Positions 19,843 to 29,079 of a stretch of 41,172 nucleotides of DNA are shown here, piece after piece. The position numbers were made by a program, and so were the translations under genes. Position 1 is the stretch's first letter; the number at the start of each line of letters is the position of its first letter. The notes under the pieces are model-generated. The model saw only the letters and a list, made by a program, of their open reading frames with translations. It was not told the DNA's origin and did not search any database. The stretch spans positions 1-41,172 of the forward strand of contig SVTI01000010.1 of assembly GCA_015063855.1 (NCBI GenBank). Reading direction: 5' to 3'. The stretch is from Oscillospiraceae bacterium. Lineage in GTDB: Bacteria > Bacillota > Clostridia > Oscillospirales > CAG-272.

Positions 19843-20097
19843 ATGGAATACTCCGAGCTCTATGTAAAAAGAATTCGCCAATTATGTAAGCAAAAGGGAT
19901 TGTCAATAAACGCTCTTGCCACTATGAGCGATGTTAAGCAATCAACCTTAGATAACATTATGCAGGGGCATACAAAAAATCCGGGCATTGTTACTATGCA
20001 TAAGATAGCTTTGGCCTTTAGTATGACCTTATCCGAATTTCTTAACTACGATGAATTGAATGACTATTCCTTTGACGAAGATAATTTTAAGTCTTAA
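19843..20097 (+). CDS. XRE-family helix-turn-helix transcriptional regulator
   Basis: RIRQLCKQKGLSINALATMSDVKQSTLDNIMQGHTKNPGIVTMHKIALAFSMTLSEFL. Confidence 0.9.
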   Translation: MEYSELYVKRIRQLCKQKGLSINALATMSDVKQSTLDNIMQGHTKNPGIVTMHKIALAFSMTLSEFLNYDELNDYSFDEDNFKS

Positions 20098-20111
20098 TTA
20101 AAAAATAAAAA

Positions 20112-20154
20112 GGACTTTCATTGATTTGATTCAATGAAAGTCCCGTTATTTTTT
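20112..20154 (+). terminator. Terminator after the XRE gene
   Basis: ggactttcattga-tttgat-tcaatgaaagtcc then cgttatttttt. Confidence 0.85.
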
Positions 20155-20511
20155 GTCCGCCCTTTGCGGGCGGTAGGTTGGCAGTCCGTTTGACCGCCTG
20201 AGGTCGAATCCTTTTCTTGGGTACAATATTATTATATTCTCCTTGTGTGACGAATAGTTGATAATCTTGTGCCGATAAAAGTTTTTTTAATCATAGGTGG
20301 TTTCTTCATCCCCGAAGTGAAATGTATTTATAATCATTCTTCAGAGGGAAGTTTAGTGTGACGAATTGTAGGGACACGGGATGCGTGCCATACACATATT
20401 TGTACTAAATTTCGGCTCAGAATCCCCGTAAAACAAGGCAACGAAAAAGAGAATGAAAATCGTAGGGCCAACATTCTCTAATTGATTGTGAATGCTTATT
20501 TTGTGAAAATA

Positions 20512-20880
20512 CTACCCATTATTACGTACAAAGTCCTTGAGTCTTTCCACCGTCTCCTCGCTGATATAATGCTCGATGCGGCAGGCATCCTCTTCAGCAG
20601 TATCTTGTGTAACGCCGAGAATCATAAGCGCTTTCATTAAAACCTCGTGACGCTCGTATACACCCTCTGCAAGCGATTTTCCTGCATCGGTTAGGTGGAT
20701 ATAGCCGTCGGAATCTATGCTTATCATATCACCCTTTTTCAGTATTCCGAGGGCTCTTGAAACGCTGGGCTTGGAATAACCTGTGTGATTGGCAACGTCT
20801 ATCGAGCGGACGTTTGCCTTTTTCTTTGAAAGGACGAGTATCGTTTCAAGATACATCTGTCCCGATTCGTGTATATTCAT
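20512..20880 (-). CDS. DtxR/MntR-family metal-dependent transcriptional regulator, short form without C-terminal domain
   Basis: ESGQMYLETILVLSKKKANVRSIDVANHTGYSKPSVSRAL...ERHEVLMKALMILGVTQDTAEEDACRIEHYIS. Confidence 0.88.
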   Translation of the reverse strand: MNIHESGQMYLETILVLSKKKANVRSIDVANHTGYSKPSVSRALGILKKGDMISIDSDGYIHLTDAGKSLAEGVYERHEVLMKALMILGVTQDTAEEDACRIEHYISEETVERLKDFVRNNG

Positions 20881-22124
20881 TACTGTTCCTCGCTTTTGGT
20901 TAAATAGTCGGGGAGAAATTCGTCATCAATAGTATCGGTCACTATTTTACAGAGAGCGTCATAGCTCGTTCTTATACCGTAGCAGTCCCTGCCAAGCTGT
21001 GAAGCGAGCTCGTCGGTATAATCGGAAAGATAGTAGAGTCTTGAATTATAGTAGCTGGGTCCGAAATGATGGATAACCGGCTCGAATATAACGTTTTCTA
21101 CTGTTATATCATCACCCTTCTTTACAAGCTCAAAGGAAGCCATACCGCCTACCATATTTCCGGGTTGAGTCATGGTGGCAACAAAATTACCGAGAGAATA
21201 GATGCACAGAGTCTTATTACCGTTATCCGAGCTTATCCACTCAACCGGCTGAATAACGTGAGGATGAGTACCGATAATAACGTCAACACCCTCGTCGCAC
21301 ATCATCTGAGCGAGGCTTTGTTGCTCGGTGTTGGGGGAATATACATTCTCCACTCCCCAATGGATAGAAACTATAACCGAGTCGGCAAGGTCGCGGACTC
21401 TTCTTATATCCTCGCGTATAGTATCCTCGTCTATATAGGGAACTACCGCCTCGGAGTAAGCCGAGGGAGAGATACCGTTGGTACCGTAGGTATATGAGAG
21501 GAGTGCCATAGATATACCGTCAGACTCTATTATACAGGGCTCAAGATATGCCTCTTCGTTTTCATAGCCGCCGATCATGGTGACCTCTTTCTTTGAGTTC
21601 CAGTATTCGATGGTATCCTCAAGTCCCGATGACCCCATATCAAGCATATGGTTGGTGGCGATATTGAAAACATCAAATCCAAGCTCAATGAGCTGATCAC
21701 CTAAATTACGGGGCGTATTAAAGCAGGGATAATCCTTATAGCCGTATTCTTCGCCTGCCATAACTGTCTCCTGGTTGATATAGGCTATGTCAGCTGCTGA
21801 TATTTCATCTGCAAGTTCCTCGTATATGGGCATGAAGTTATAGTCGGGATATTCTTCATTTGCACGGTTACGGGCGTCGGTAAAATTGCAATGATACATA
21901 ATGTTGTCACCCACCGCAAGGAAGGTGGTACGCTGTTCTGAGAGCTCGTTGCTTATTACGTCATCCTCTAATGGAGGCTCGGTATCTTCAGGCTCTTTTG
22001 CAGCATCTGTCGTCAGATCTACATAATCCGCTGCACCGTCTAAATCATTTTTCCCGATCTTTTCGCAGGATGTAAGGGATATGATAAATATAACGGCAAG
22101 AATTAAAGATAAATATCTTTTCAT
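20880..22124 (-). CDS. CapA-family (PGA_cap) metallophosphatase-like lipoprotein
   Basis: Lipobox ISLTSC; LAVGDNIMYH, NQETVMAG, VFNIATNHMLDMG, VSIHWGVENVYSPN, GTHPHVIQPVEW. Confidence 0.9.
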   Translation of the reverse strand: MKRYLSLILAVIFIISLTSCEKIGKNDLDGAADYVDLTTDAAKEPEDTEPPLEDDVISNELSEQRTTFLAVGDNIMYHCNFTDARNRANEEYPDYNFMPIYEELADEISAADIAYINQETVMAGEEYGYKDYPCFNTPRNLGDQLIELGFDVFNIATNHMLDMGSSGLEDTIEYWNSKKEVTMIGGYENEEAYLEPCIIESDGISMALLSYTYGTNGISPSAYSEAVVPYIDEDTIREDIRRVRDLADSVIVSIHWGVENVYSPNTEQQSLAQMMCDEGVDVIIGTHPHVIQPVEWISSDNGNKTLCIYSLGNFVATMTQPGNMVGGMASFELVKKGDDITVENVIFEPVIHHFGPSYYNSRLYYLSDYTDELASQLGRDCYGIRTSYDALCKIVTDTIDDEFLPDYLTKSEEQ

Positions 22125-22164
22125 GAATAAAAATCTCCGATTTGATTATTTCTTTTTTAATATA

Positions 22165-22252
22165 TAGGAAATTGCTCCGTTTCGGGCATTGAAGAAACGG
22201 AATTATGCTCGGTCCATACCCGATCATTCGGTGCGCCCGGTGGCGCTTTTTA
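22165..22252. ncRNA. Candidate structured RNA: consecutive hairpins ending in an intrinsic-terminator-like hairpin on the + strand, or a structured capA leader on the - strand
   Basis: TCCGTTTC(22176-83)/GAAACGGA(22194-201); CCGA-tcat-TCGG; GCGCC-cggt-GGCGC-TTTTT (22233-22251); no supported CDS. Confidence 0.35.
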
Positions 22253-22333
22253 TACTATAGGATTTTAATGCATTTCGTGCGAGTTGTTCACACTGCAGAA
22301 ACGGGCGAAATCAGGCGCGGCACTTGTCGCTTG

Positions 22334-23326
22334 TTATTGTATATTCAGCTTCTCAAAAATAAGGTCAAAAAGGGGAGAAAGAAGCTCGGCAAAGCGCGCG
22401 AAGCTTTCGTCTGTAGGATGAATTCCGTCAACTGTGGAGTCTTTGATCGTTCTGTTGCCATAGGCATAGCTGCCGTCGAGGAAATAAACGTTTGTATCCC
22501 CTTCGCGCTGAGCCTCGGAGTAGGTACGGTAGATTACGTCGCGGCGAAGAGCGTTGTTTACGTGATCGTTTCCAAAGTCGGGCTTTGAAAGTATGAGTAT
22601 CGGAAGGTCAGGATGTACCTCGCGTATTCTCTTAAAGAAGCGGGCGTGTCTTTCCTCCAACTCTTCTGCATTGAAGGCATTGTGATCATAGCCGTAAATA
22701 AGCATGGTCATATCTATCTTGTTTATATGATCTGCTACGGCAAGCTCACCGCGGCAACCGCCTGCAAGACCGTAATTGTAATAGTCAAATCCGTACTTAC
22801 GGGAGAGTAGTTCAGGATAGGTGTTGTGAGGGGAGGTAACGGCTACGCCGTTTGTAATGGATGAACCGTAAAAAACAACAGGCTTGGTTATTTTATATGG
22901 CTTTGCTTCTCTGATATTTGCATCGTCCTCTATGGATATATCCATTTCCTTTACGGTGGTGTATATGGGGAGGAGGATGGTTATTTCGGAATATCCCTCG
23001 TTGTTATCTATCACAAAGCTGTAATCTGTATCACCGTCATTTTGCGGAGCGTAGACGCCTATGTATCTTTCGTTAAGATAAACGGCACAGCCGGTCTGTC
23101 CCGAAAGGGTAAAGATTCTGAGTCGGTCATAGGGACAGAGGAAAACCGATACTTCTATTTTTTTTGAATCTGTTGCAAATCTCACCCTGCCGCCTGCGCT
23201 GAGTCCCGAGGATACGGTTGCAGCGGCATGGTTTAAGGTTTCGTGAAAACCCTCGGGTAATCTTCGAAAATCCTTGGTCAATCCGTGGAGCTTTATCGGA
23301 GCATCATTAGGAGTAAAATGCATCAC
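22334..23326 (-). CDS. SGNH/GDSL hydrolase with N-terminal beta domain
   Basis: VVFYGSSITNGVAVTSPHNTYPELLSRKYGFDYYNYGLAGGCRGE...DGIHPTDESFARFA. Confidence 0.85.
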   Translation of the reverse strand: MMHFTPNDAPIKLHGLTKDFRRLPEGFHETLNHAAATVSSGLSAGGRVRFATDSKKIEVSVFLCPYDRLRIFTLSGQTGCAVYLNERYIGVYAPQNDGDTDYSFVIDNNEGYSEITILLPIYTTVKEMDISIEDDANIREAKPYKITKPVVFYGSSITNGVAVTSPHNTYPELLSRKYGFDYYNYGLAGGCRGELAVADHINKIDMTMLIYGYDHNAFNAEELEERHARFFKRIREVHPDLPILILSKPDFGNDHVNNALRRDVIYRTYSEAQREGDTNVYFLDGSYAYGNRTIKDSTVDGIHPTDESFARFAELLSPLFDLIFEKLNIQ

Positions 23327-24462
23327 TATATCTTTTCCCCCAGTATATTTATGTATTTATTATAAAAAGATGTGTAATATCCGCCGTCAAGGGCATCTCT
23401 TATCTTTTGCATAAGCTCGTTATAAAAATAGAGGTTATGAAGAACACAGAGACGGGGACCGAGTACCTCTCTTGCCTTGAAAAGATGTCGGATATAAGCC
23501 TTGGAATAATTACGGCAAGCGGGACACTGACAGTCGGGATCAATGGGGGTATCGTCAAGAAGATATTTTTCATTCATGACATTTATCTTACCCTTCCACG
23601 TGAAGAGATTTCCGTGGCGTGCATTACGGCTGGGCATAACACAGTCGAAAAAGTCTACACCGCGGTATACAGCCTCAAGGATATTGCAGGGAGTACCTAC
23701 ACCCATGAGGTATCTGGGCTTATCGGTGGGCATGTGGGGCTCTACGGCATCAATGATACGGTACATTTCCTCTGCCTCCTCACCTACAGCAAGACCGCCT
23801 ATAGCATAACCGTCAAGATCAAGCTTTGCTATCTCCTGCATGTGAGCGATACGAAGATCTTCATAGGTTCCGCCCTGATTGATACCGAAAAGCATCTGCT
23901 CCTTATTGATGGTGGAGGGAAGGGAGTTAAGCCTTTCCATTTCCGCCTTACATCTGTGTAACCAACGGGTTGTTCTCTCGCAGGATTTCTTTACATAGTT
24001 GTAGGGCGCAGGGTTTTCGATACATTCGTCAAATGCCATGGCGATGGTAGAAGCGAGATTTGACTGGATCTGCATACTCTCCTCGGGACCCATGAATATC
24101 TTTTTACCGTCCATATGGGAGGCAAAGTAAACACCCTCTTCCTTTATACGGCGGAGCTTGGCAAGGGAGTATACCTGGAATCCGCCGCTGTCTGTGAGCA
24201 CGGGCTTGTCCCAGTTAAAGAACTTATGAATACCGCCAAGATCACGAATAAGACCGTCACCGGGACGGATGTGAAGGTGATATGTGTTGGAGAGCTCTAC
24301 CTGACAGTTGATCTCCTGAAGATCCATCGTGGAGACACCGCCCTTGATAGCAGCAGAGGTGCCTACGTTCATGAATACAGGAGTCTGGATAGTACCGTGA
24401 GGTGTTTCGAACTGACCTCTGCGGGCTCTGCCCTCCTGTGCTAATAATGTAAATTTTCCCAT
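23326..24462 (-). CDS. tgt: Queuine tRNA-ribosyltransferase (tRNA-guanine transglycosylase)
   Basis: GTIQTPVFMNVGT, VLTDSGGFQVYSLAKLRRI, YAIGGLAVGE, FDCVMPSRNARHG, zinc motif CQCPAC. Confidence 0.96.
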   Translation of the reverse strand: MGKFTLLAQEGRARRGQFETPHGTIQTPVFMNVGTSAAIKGGVSTMDLQEINCQVELSNTYHLHIRPGDGLIRDLGGIHKFFNWDKPVLTDSGGFQVYSLAKLRRIKEEGVYFASHMDGKKIFMGPEESMQIQSNLASTIAMAFDECIENPAPYNYVKKSCERTTRWLHRCKAEMERLNSLPSTINKEQMLFGINQGGTYEDLRIAHMQEIAKLDLDGYAIGGLAVGEEAEEMYRIIDAVEPHMPTDKPRYLMGVGTPCNILEAVYRGVDFFDCVMPSRNARHGNLFTWKGKINVMNEKYLLDDTPIDPDCQCPACRNYSKAYIRHLFKAREVLGPRLCVLHNLYFYNELMQKIRDALDGGYYTSFYNKYINILGEKI

Positions 24463-24464
24463 AT

Positions 24465-26444
24465 TTATATCCTCTTAAATTGTTTTTCCATTTCTTTTTT
24501 CGACAGCTCTATAGCTACCGGTCTGCCGTGGGGACAGAATTTGATATCGGGCAGAGAGAGAAGGTTGTCGCATATCCATTTTACGTGTCCTACGTCCTCT
24601 ATTCTTCCCGCTTTAATCGATGCTTTGCAGGAAGCCTGGTAGAGTGCTTTTTCCATAAAGAGATTTTTAGTTATCTCGGCTGTACCTATACCTACCGAGA
24701 GCTGCTGTGCTAAAACCTCGAGCATAGCTTTTGCCTCTGCCTCCTCAAGCTGTGAAGGAATGGCATATACCGCAAGAGAACAGTTACCCTCGTCACAGGA
24801 ATAGTCGAAACCTATCGAACGAATATCCTTATCGTATTCGGTAACTGCGGCAAGCTCGTTGGGTGAAAGTGAAATATCTATCGGCAGCATCAATATCTGC
24901 TGTGCAGTATCGCTTTTCTGCATATTGCGCTTCATAGTTTCAAATATGATTCTCTCGTGAGCCGCATGCTTGTCTATCATAAGCATCTTATCCTGCAATT
25001 CTACGAATACATAGGAATTGAATGCTTCGCCTATTATCTTGTAATATGGTATCTCCGTTTTTTCTATCGGACGGGTAAGAGGTGTATTTGTGTGAATGAC
25101 CTCGGGAATATGCTCAAAGCGTTCCTCTTCCTTTGGCTCTTTTTCTTTTTCCTCTTCGGTGAATACAGTCTCCTTTTCGGGTTCTGATTCTACCGTAAAT
25201 ACCTTCGGCTCTTCAACGATAACGGGCATTTTTACGTCTATGGGAGCATCTTTTTCCATTTCCGATTCGACGATATATACCGTCTCGCTTTCCTTTGTGT
25301 CCGAGGGCTTCTCGTCCTGATCGAAGAATATCTTCTGTTCCGGCTTTTGTGAAAGCACCTTGTCCGCATGGTCGTATATCGGAACGAAGGCATTTTTCAG
25401 CTTGATATCCTCATAGCTTACCGAGGCAGGCTCTATCTTCATTTCGGGACGGCGTACACTTGACTCAAGGGCATTGCGTACCGCGCAGTATACCGCATCG
25501 AAAACCTTCTTTTCATCAGAGAATTTAACCTCAAGCTTAGTAGGATGAACGTTTACGTCCACAAATGCGGGATGAATTTTTATGTTTAAAACACAAGAGG
25601 GAAATTTATCCGACGGAATGAAGGATTCATAAGCCTGCTCTATTGCTGACATGGCCGTTCTTGAACGGACGTATCTTCCGTTTATAAAGAAATTCTGGAA
25701 GTTTCGGTTGGATCGGGTATTATCGGGTTGACCGATAAATCCGTATACCGAAACGCCCTCCATCAAACTTTCAACTCTGATAAGCTTCTTTGAAAACTCT
25801 CTTCCTAAGACCGCATATATGGCAGAGTACAGATCCCCCTTGCCGTCAGTCATATAGCGCATCTGACCGTCGGTTATAAGCTTAAAGGAGATTTCGGGGT
25901 GGGAGAGAGCTATTTTTTCCACCACGGCACAGCATGCCATACCCTCGGAGACATCTCTCTTCAAGAATTTACGTCTTGCCGGTACGTTGGCAAAGAGATC
26001 TTCTACTATAACAGTTGTACCGACCTGACAACCTGCCGAGGTAACCGATGACACCGTTCCGCCTTCAGATTCAAGAACTGTGCCCATTTCCGAGTCACGC
26101 GTTCTTGTCATTATACGCAGCCTTGAAACAGCCGCTATTGCGGCTAAAGCTTCTCCTCTGAAGCCAAGCGTGGTGATGCCGTCAAGGTCTGTGGCATATT
26201 TAATTTTACTTGTGGCATGACGGAGTATACAGAGGGAGACATCATCCTCGCTCATTCCGCAACCGTCGTCCGTTATACGGATGAAACAGACACCGCCGCG
26301 CTTAAGCTCAACGGTTATATTCTCAGCACCTGCATCTATTGCATTTTCGAGAAGCTCCTTTACTGCGGAGGAGGGACGGTCTACCACCTCGCCTGCCGCA
26401 ATAAGGTTGGCAACCTTAAAGTCAAGCTGATTTATTCTTCCCAT
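24465..26444 (-). CDS. mutL: DNA mismatch repair endonuclease MutL
   Basis: KVANLIAAGEVVDRPSSAVKELLENAIDAGA; C-terminal DKHAAHERI and CPHGRP. Confidence 0.96.
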   Translation of the reverse strand: MGRINQLDFKVANLIAAGEVVDRPSSAVKELLENAIDAGAENITVELKRGGVCFIRITDDGCGMSEDDVSLCILRHATSKIKYATDLDGITTLGFRGEALAAIAAVSRLRIMTRTRDSEMGTVLESEGGTVSSVTSAGCQVGTTVIVEDLFANVPARRKFLKRDVSEGMACCAVVEKIALSHPEISFKLITDGQMRYMTDGKGDLYSAIYAVLGREFSKKLIRVESLMEGVSVYGFIGQPDNTRSNRNFQNFFINGRYVRSRTAMSAIEQAYESFIPSDKFPSCVLNIKIHPAFVDVNVHPTKLEVKFSDEKKVFDAVYCAVRNALESSVRRPEMKIEPASVSYEDIKLKNAFVPIYDHADKVLSQKPEQKIFFDQDEKPSDTKESETVYIVESEMEKDAPIDVKMPVIVEEPKVFTVESEPEKETVFTEEEKEKEPKEEERFEHIPEVIHTNTPLTRPIEKTEIPYYKIIGEAFNSYVFVELQDKMLMIDKHAAHERIIFETMKRNMQKSDTAQQILMLPIDISLSPNELAAVTEYDKDIRSIGFDYSCDEGNCSLAVYAIPSQLEEAEAKAMLEVLAQQLSVGIGTAEITKNLFMEKALYQASCKASIKAGRIEDVGHVKWICDNLLSLPDIKFCPHGRPVAIELSKKEMEKQFKRI

Positions 26445-26471
26445 AGGCTTTAGTCTCCTTTCCGTGGTTGT

Positions 26472-29063
26472 TTATCCTAAAATTTTCTTAATATCCGCTA
26501 TAAGATTAAGCGCATCAAGGGGAGTCAAAATATTAAGATCTGTGTTTTTAAGCTTGTGTATGGCTTCATCCTTGGCAAAATCCTCAAAGGTGAGATTCAT
26601 GCCCTCGTCATTGCCCGTAACAGCGGTGGGAATGCGCCTTGTTTCGGTTTCGATATTACCGAGAACTTCCTTTGCGCGCTTGATTACGGGATTGGGCACA
26701 CCTGCTAATTTTGCTACCTCGATACCGTAGCTTTCGTCTGTTGCACCTTTAACTATCTTACGAAGGAAGGTAATGTCGTCTCCGCGCTTCTTTGCGGCTA
26801 TGTTATAGTTACGAACGCCCTCTACCTCGCCCTCAAGGGAGGTAAGCTCGTGATAATGGGTGGCGAAAAGTGTCTTGGCACCGATCTTTTTTGAGGCGGT
26901 GTACTCCACTACAGCTCGTGCTATGCTCATGCCGTCATAGGTGGAGGTACCTCTGCCTATCTCGTCGTAAATGATAAGGCTACGCTTGGTTGCGTTTTTA
27001 AGTATGTAAGCTACCTCGTTCATTTCGAGCATAAAGGTGGATTGACCCGAGGCAAGGTCGTCGCTTGCGCCTACACGGGTGAATATCTTGTCAACAATGC
27101 CCACTCTTGCTTCCTCTGCGGGAACGAAGGAACCTATCTGTGCCATAAGGGTGATAAGAGCTACCTGTCGCATGAAGGTGGATTTACCTGCCATGTTGGG
27201 GCCTGTAATGAGTATCATTCGGTTGTGGGCTGTGTCAAGGAGAGTGTTGTTGGGGACGAAGACACCGTCGCGGGTGAATTTTTCGACTACAGGGTGTCTG
27301 CCCTCCTTAACGGTGATAACGTCGCTGTAATCGACCTCGGGACGAACGTAGTTATTCTGTGCCGCGACCGTACCGAGGGAAAGGTAGGTATCAAGGGTGG
27401 CAAGGGCTGCCGCCGTATCCTGAATGCGCTTAAGATTGGACGGAGCTGAAATTATACCGCATATCTCGGTGAAGAGCTGATATTCGAGCGCGGCGAGCTT
27501 ATCTGCCGCACCGAGGACTTCTGACTCAAGCTCCTTTAATTCCTCGGTAATGTATCTTTCACAGTTAGTTAGTGTCTGTCTGCGAATATAGGTATCGGGA
27601 GCCATCTCAGTATAAGACTTGGATATCTCTATATAATAACCGAATACACGGTTGTAGCCTATCTTGAGCTTCGGAATACCCGTAGTCTCTCTTTCTCTGA
27701 CCTCTATATCCTTTATATATCCCTTACCGCCGTCCTTAATGGCGTTAAGTCGGTCGACCTCCTCGTTATAGCCCTTACGTATCATACCGCCCTCGCGTAC
27801 AGAGAAGGGCTGATCCTTTTCAACTATGGCACGCTCGATGAGACCGTAAATATCCTCAAGGGGATCGAGGGTGTTGTATATATAGTTTATCTCTTCGCTC
27901 TTGGCTGAAGAGATAAGTGCTTTTATCTGAGGTATAATGGAAATTGTCGCCGATATGGATTTTAAGTCACGGGAGTTTGCCGAGCCATAGATGATCTTGG
28001 ACATAAGTCTTTCAAGGTCGAGGACTCCGCGCAGTAATTCGGATAATTCATCACGGAGCATCATATCCGAATACATTTCCTCAACCGCACCCTGTCTCAT
28101 CACGATCTGGGCGGTGTTTACAAGGGGCTGCTCTATCCATTTTCTGAGCATTCTTGCTCCTGCAGATGTATAGGTCTTGTCAAGGACGCCCAAAAGACTT
28201 CCCTTCTTTTCCTTTGCTCGCATGGTTTCACAGAGCTCAAGGTTTCGGCGGGTATTGGCATCCATTTCAAGATATCTGCCGCTCTGGTATACATTTATCT
28301 CCTTGATATAGGAGATCTCTGTTTTCTGTGTTTCTAAAATATAGTCAATAAGAGCACCAACGGTTGAACAGAGGAGAGGGTCGCTTCTAAGTGTTTCGTG
28401 AGCCTCGCCCTCAAAGCACCTGTCGATAAGTTCCTTTACATGGGAAATTTCAAAGCGTTCACTCTGTCTGTCTGTGACGAAGGCATTGAGTCTCTGATCG
28501 AGAAAGACGCTTAGATCGGGAACGTCATATCTTTTTATATTAAGTATTGCTTCTGCAGGAGAATAGGCGGCTATCTCGTTTATAAGACGGGTCACGCATT
28601 CAGGACCGTCGAATTTGGTCGCTGCCATATCGCCGGTGGAAATATCGGCGAAGGCTACACCTATCTCGCCCTTTAAAAAGCAGATAGCACAGAGATAGTT
28701 ATTTTTTGTGGCAGAGGGAATATTCTGACCGATAACCGTACCCGGTGTAATGATTCTCGTTACCTCGCGACGAACCAATCCCTTCGCCTGTGCGGGATCC
28801 TCGGTCTGCTCACATACTACTACCTTATAGCCCTTGTTTACAAGTCTTCCAATATAGGTCTCTGCTGCGTGATAGGGTACGCCGCACATGGGAGCGCGCT
28901 CCGCTTCGCCGCAATCTCTTCCCGTAAGAGTAAGCTCCAGCTCACGGGAGGCCGTCTTGGCATCCTCAAAGAACATCTCATAGAAATCGCCGAGACGATA
29001 GAGAAGTATAGCGTCTTTATATTCCTCTTTTACAGCTAAATACTGCTGCATCATCGGGGTCAT
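26472..29063 (-). CDS. mutS: DNA mismatch repair protein MutS
   Basis: MTPMMQQYLAVKEEYKDAILLYRLGDFYEMF; ITGPNMAGKSTFMRQVALI; DEIGRGTSTYDG; FATHYHELT. Confidence 0.97.
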   Translation of the reverse strand: MTPMMQQYLAVKEEYKDAILLYRLGDFYEMFFEDAKTASRELELTLTGRDCGEAERAPMCGVPYHAAETYIGRLVNKGYKVVVCEQTEDPAQAKGLVRREVTRIITPGTVIGQNIPSATKNNYLCAICFLKGEIGVAFADISTGDMAATKFDGPECVTRLINEIAAYSPAEAILNIKRYDVPDLSVFLDQRLNAFVTDRQSERFEISHVKELIDRCFEGEAHETLRSDPLLCSTVGALIDYILETQKTEISYIKEINVYQSGRYLEMDANTRRNLELCETMRAKEKKGSLLGVLDKTYTSAGARMLRKWIEQPLVNTAQIVMRQGAVEEMYSDMMLRDELSELLRGVLDLERLMSKIIYGSANSRDLKSISATISIIPQIKALISSAKSEEINYIYNTLDPLEDIYGLIERAIVEKDQPFSVREGGMIRKGYNEEVDRLNAIKDGGKGYIKDIEVRERETTGIPKLKIGYNRVFGYYIEISKSYTEMAPDTYIRRQTLTNCERYITEELKELESEVLGAADKLAALEYQLFTEICGIISAPSNLKRIQDTAAALATLDTYLSLGTVAAQNNYVRPEVDYSDVITVKEGRHPVVEKFTRDGVFVPNNTLLDTAHNRMILITGPNMAGKSTFMRQVALITLMAQIGSFVPAEEARVGIVDKIFTRVGASDDLASGQSTFMLEMNEVAYILKNATKRSLIIYDEIGRGTSTYDGMSIARAVVEYTASKKIGAKTLFATHYHELTSLEGEVEGVRNYNIAAKKRGDDITFLRKIVKGATDESYGIEVAKLAGVPNPVIKRAKEVLGNIETETRRIPTAVTGNDEGMNLTFEDFAKDEAIHKLKNTDLNILTPLDALNLIADIKKILG

Positions 29064-29079
29064 AGCATTTTCCTCTCTT

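Noticed and set aside
20191-20214. tRNA T-arm-like GAGGTCGAATCC (and GGTTCGAATCC at 41160) as tRNA genes
   Set aside because: No acceptor stem, D-arm or anticodon arm can be folded upstream at 20191; the one at 41160 is cut by the window edge but its upstream sequence is hairpin-repeat, not a tRNA body.
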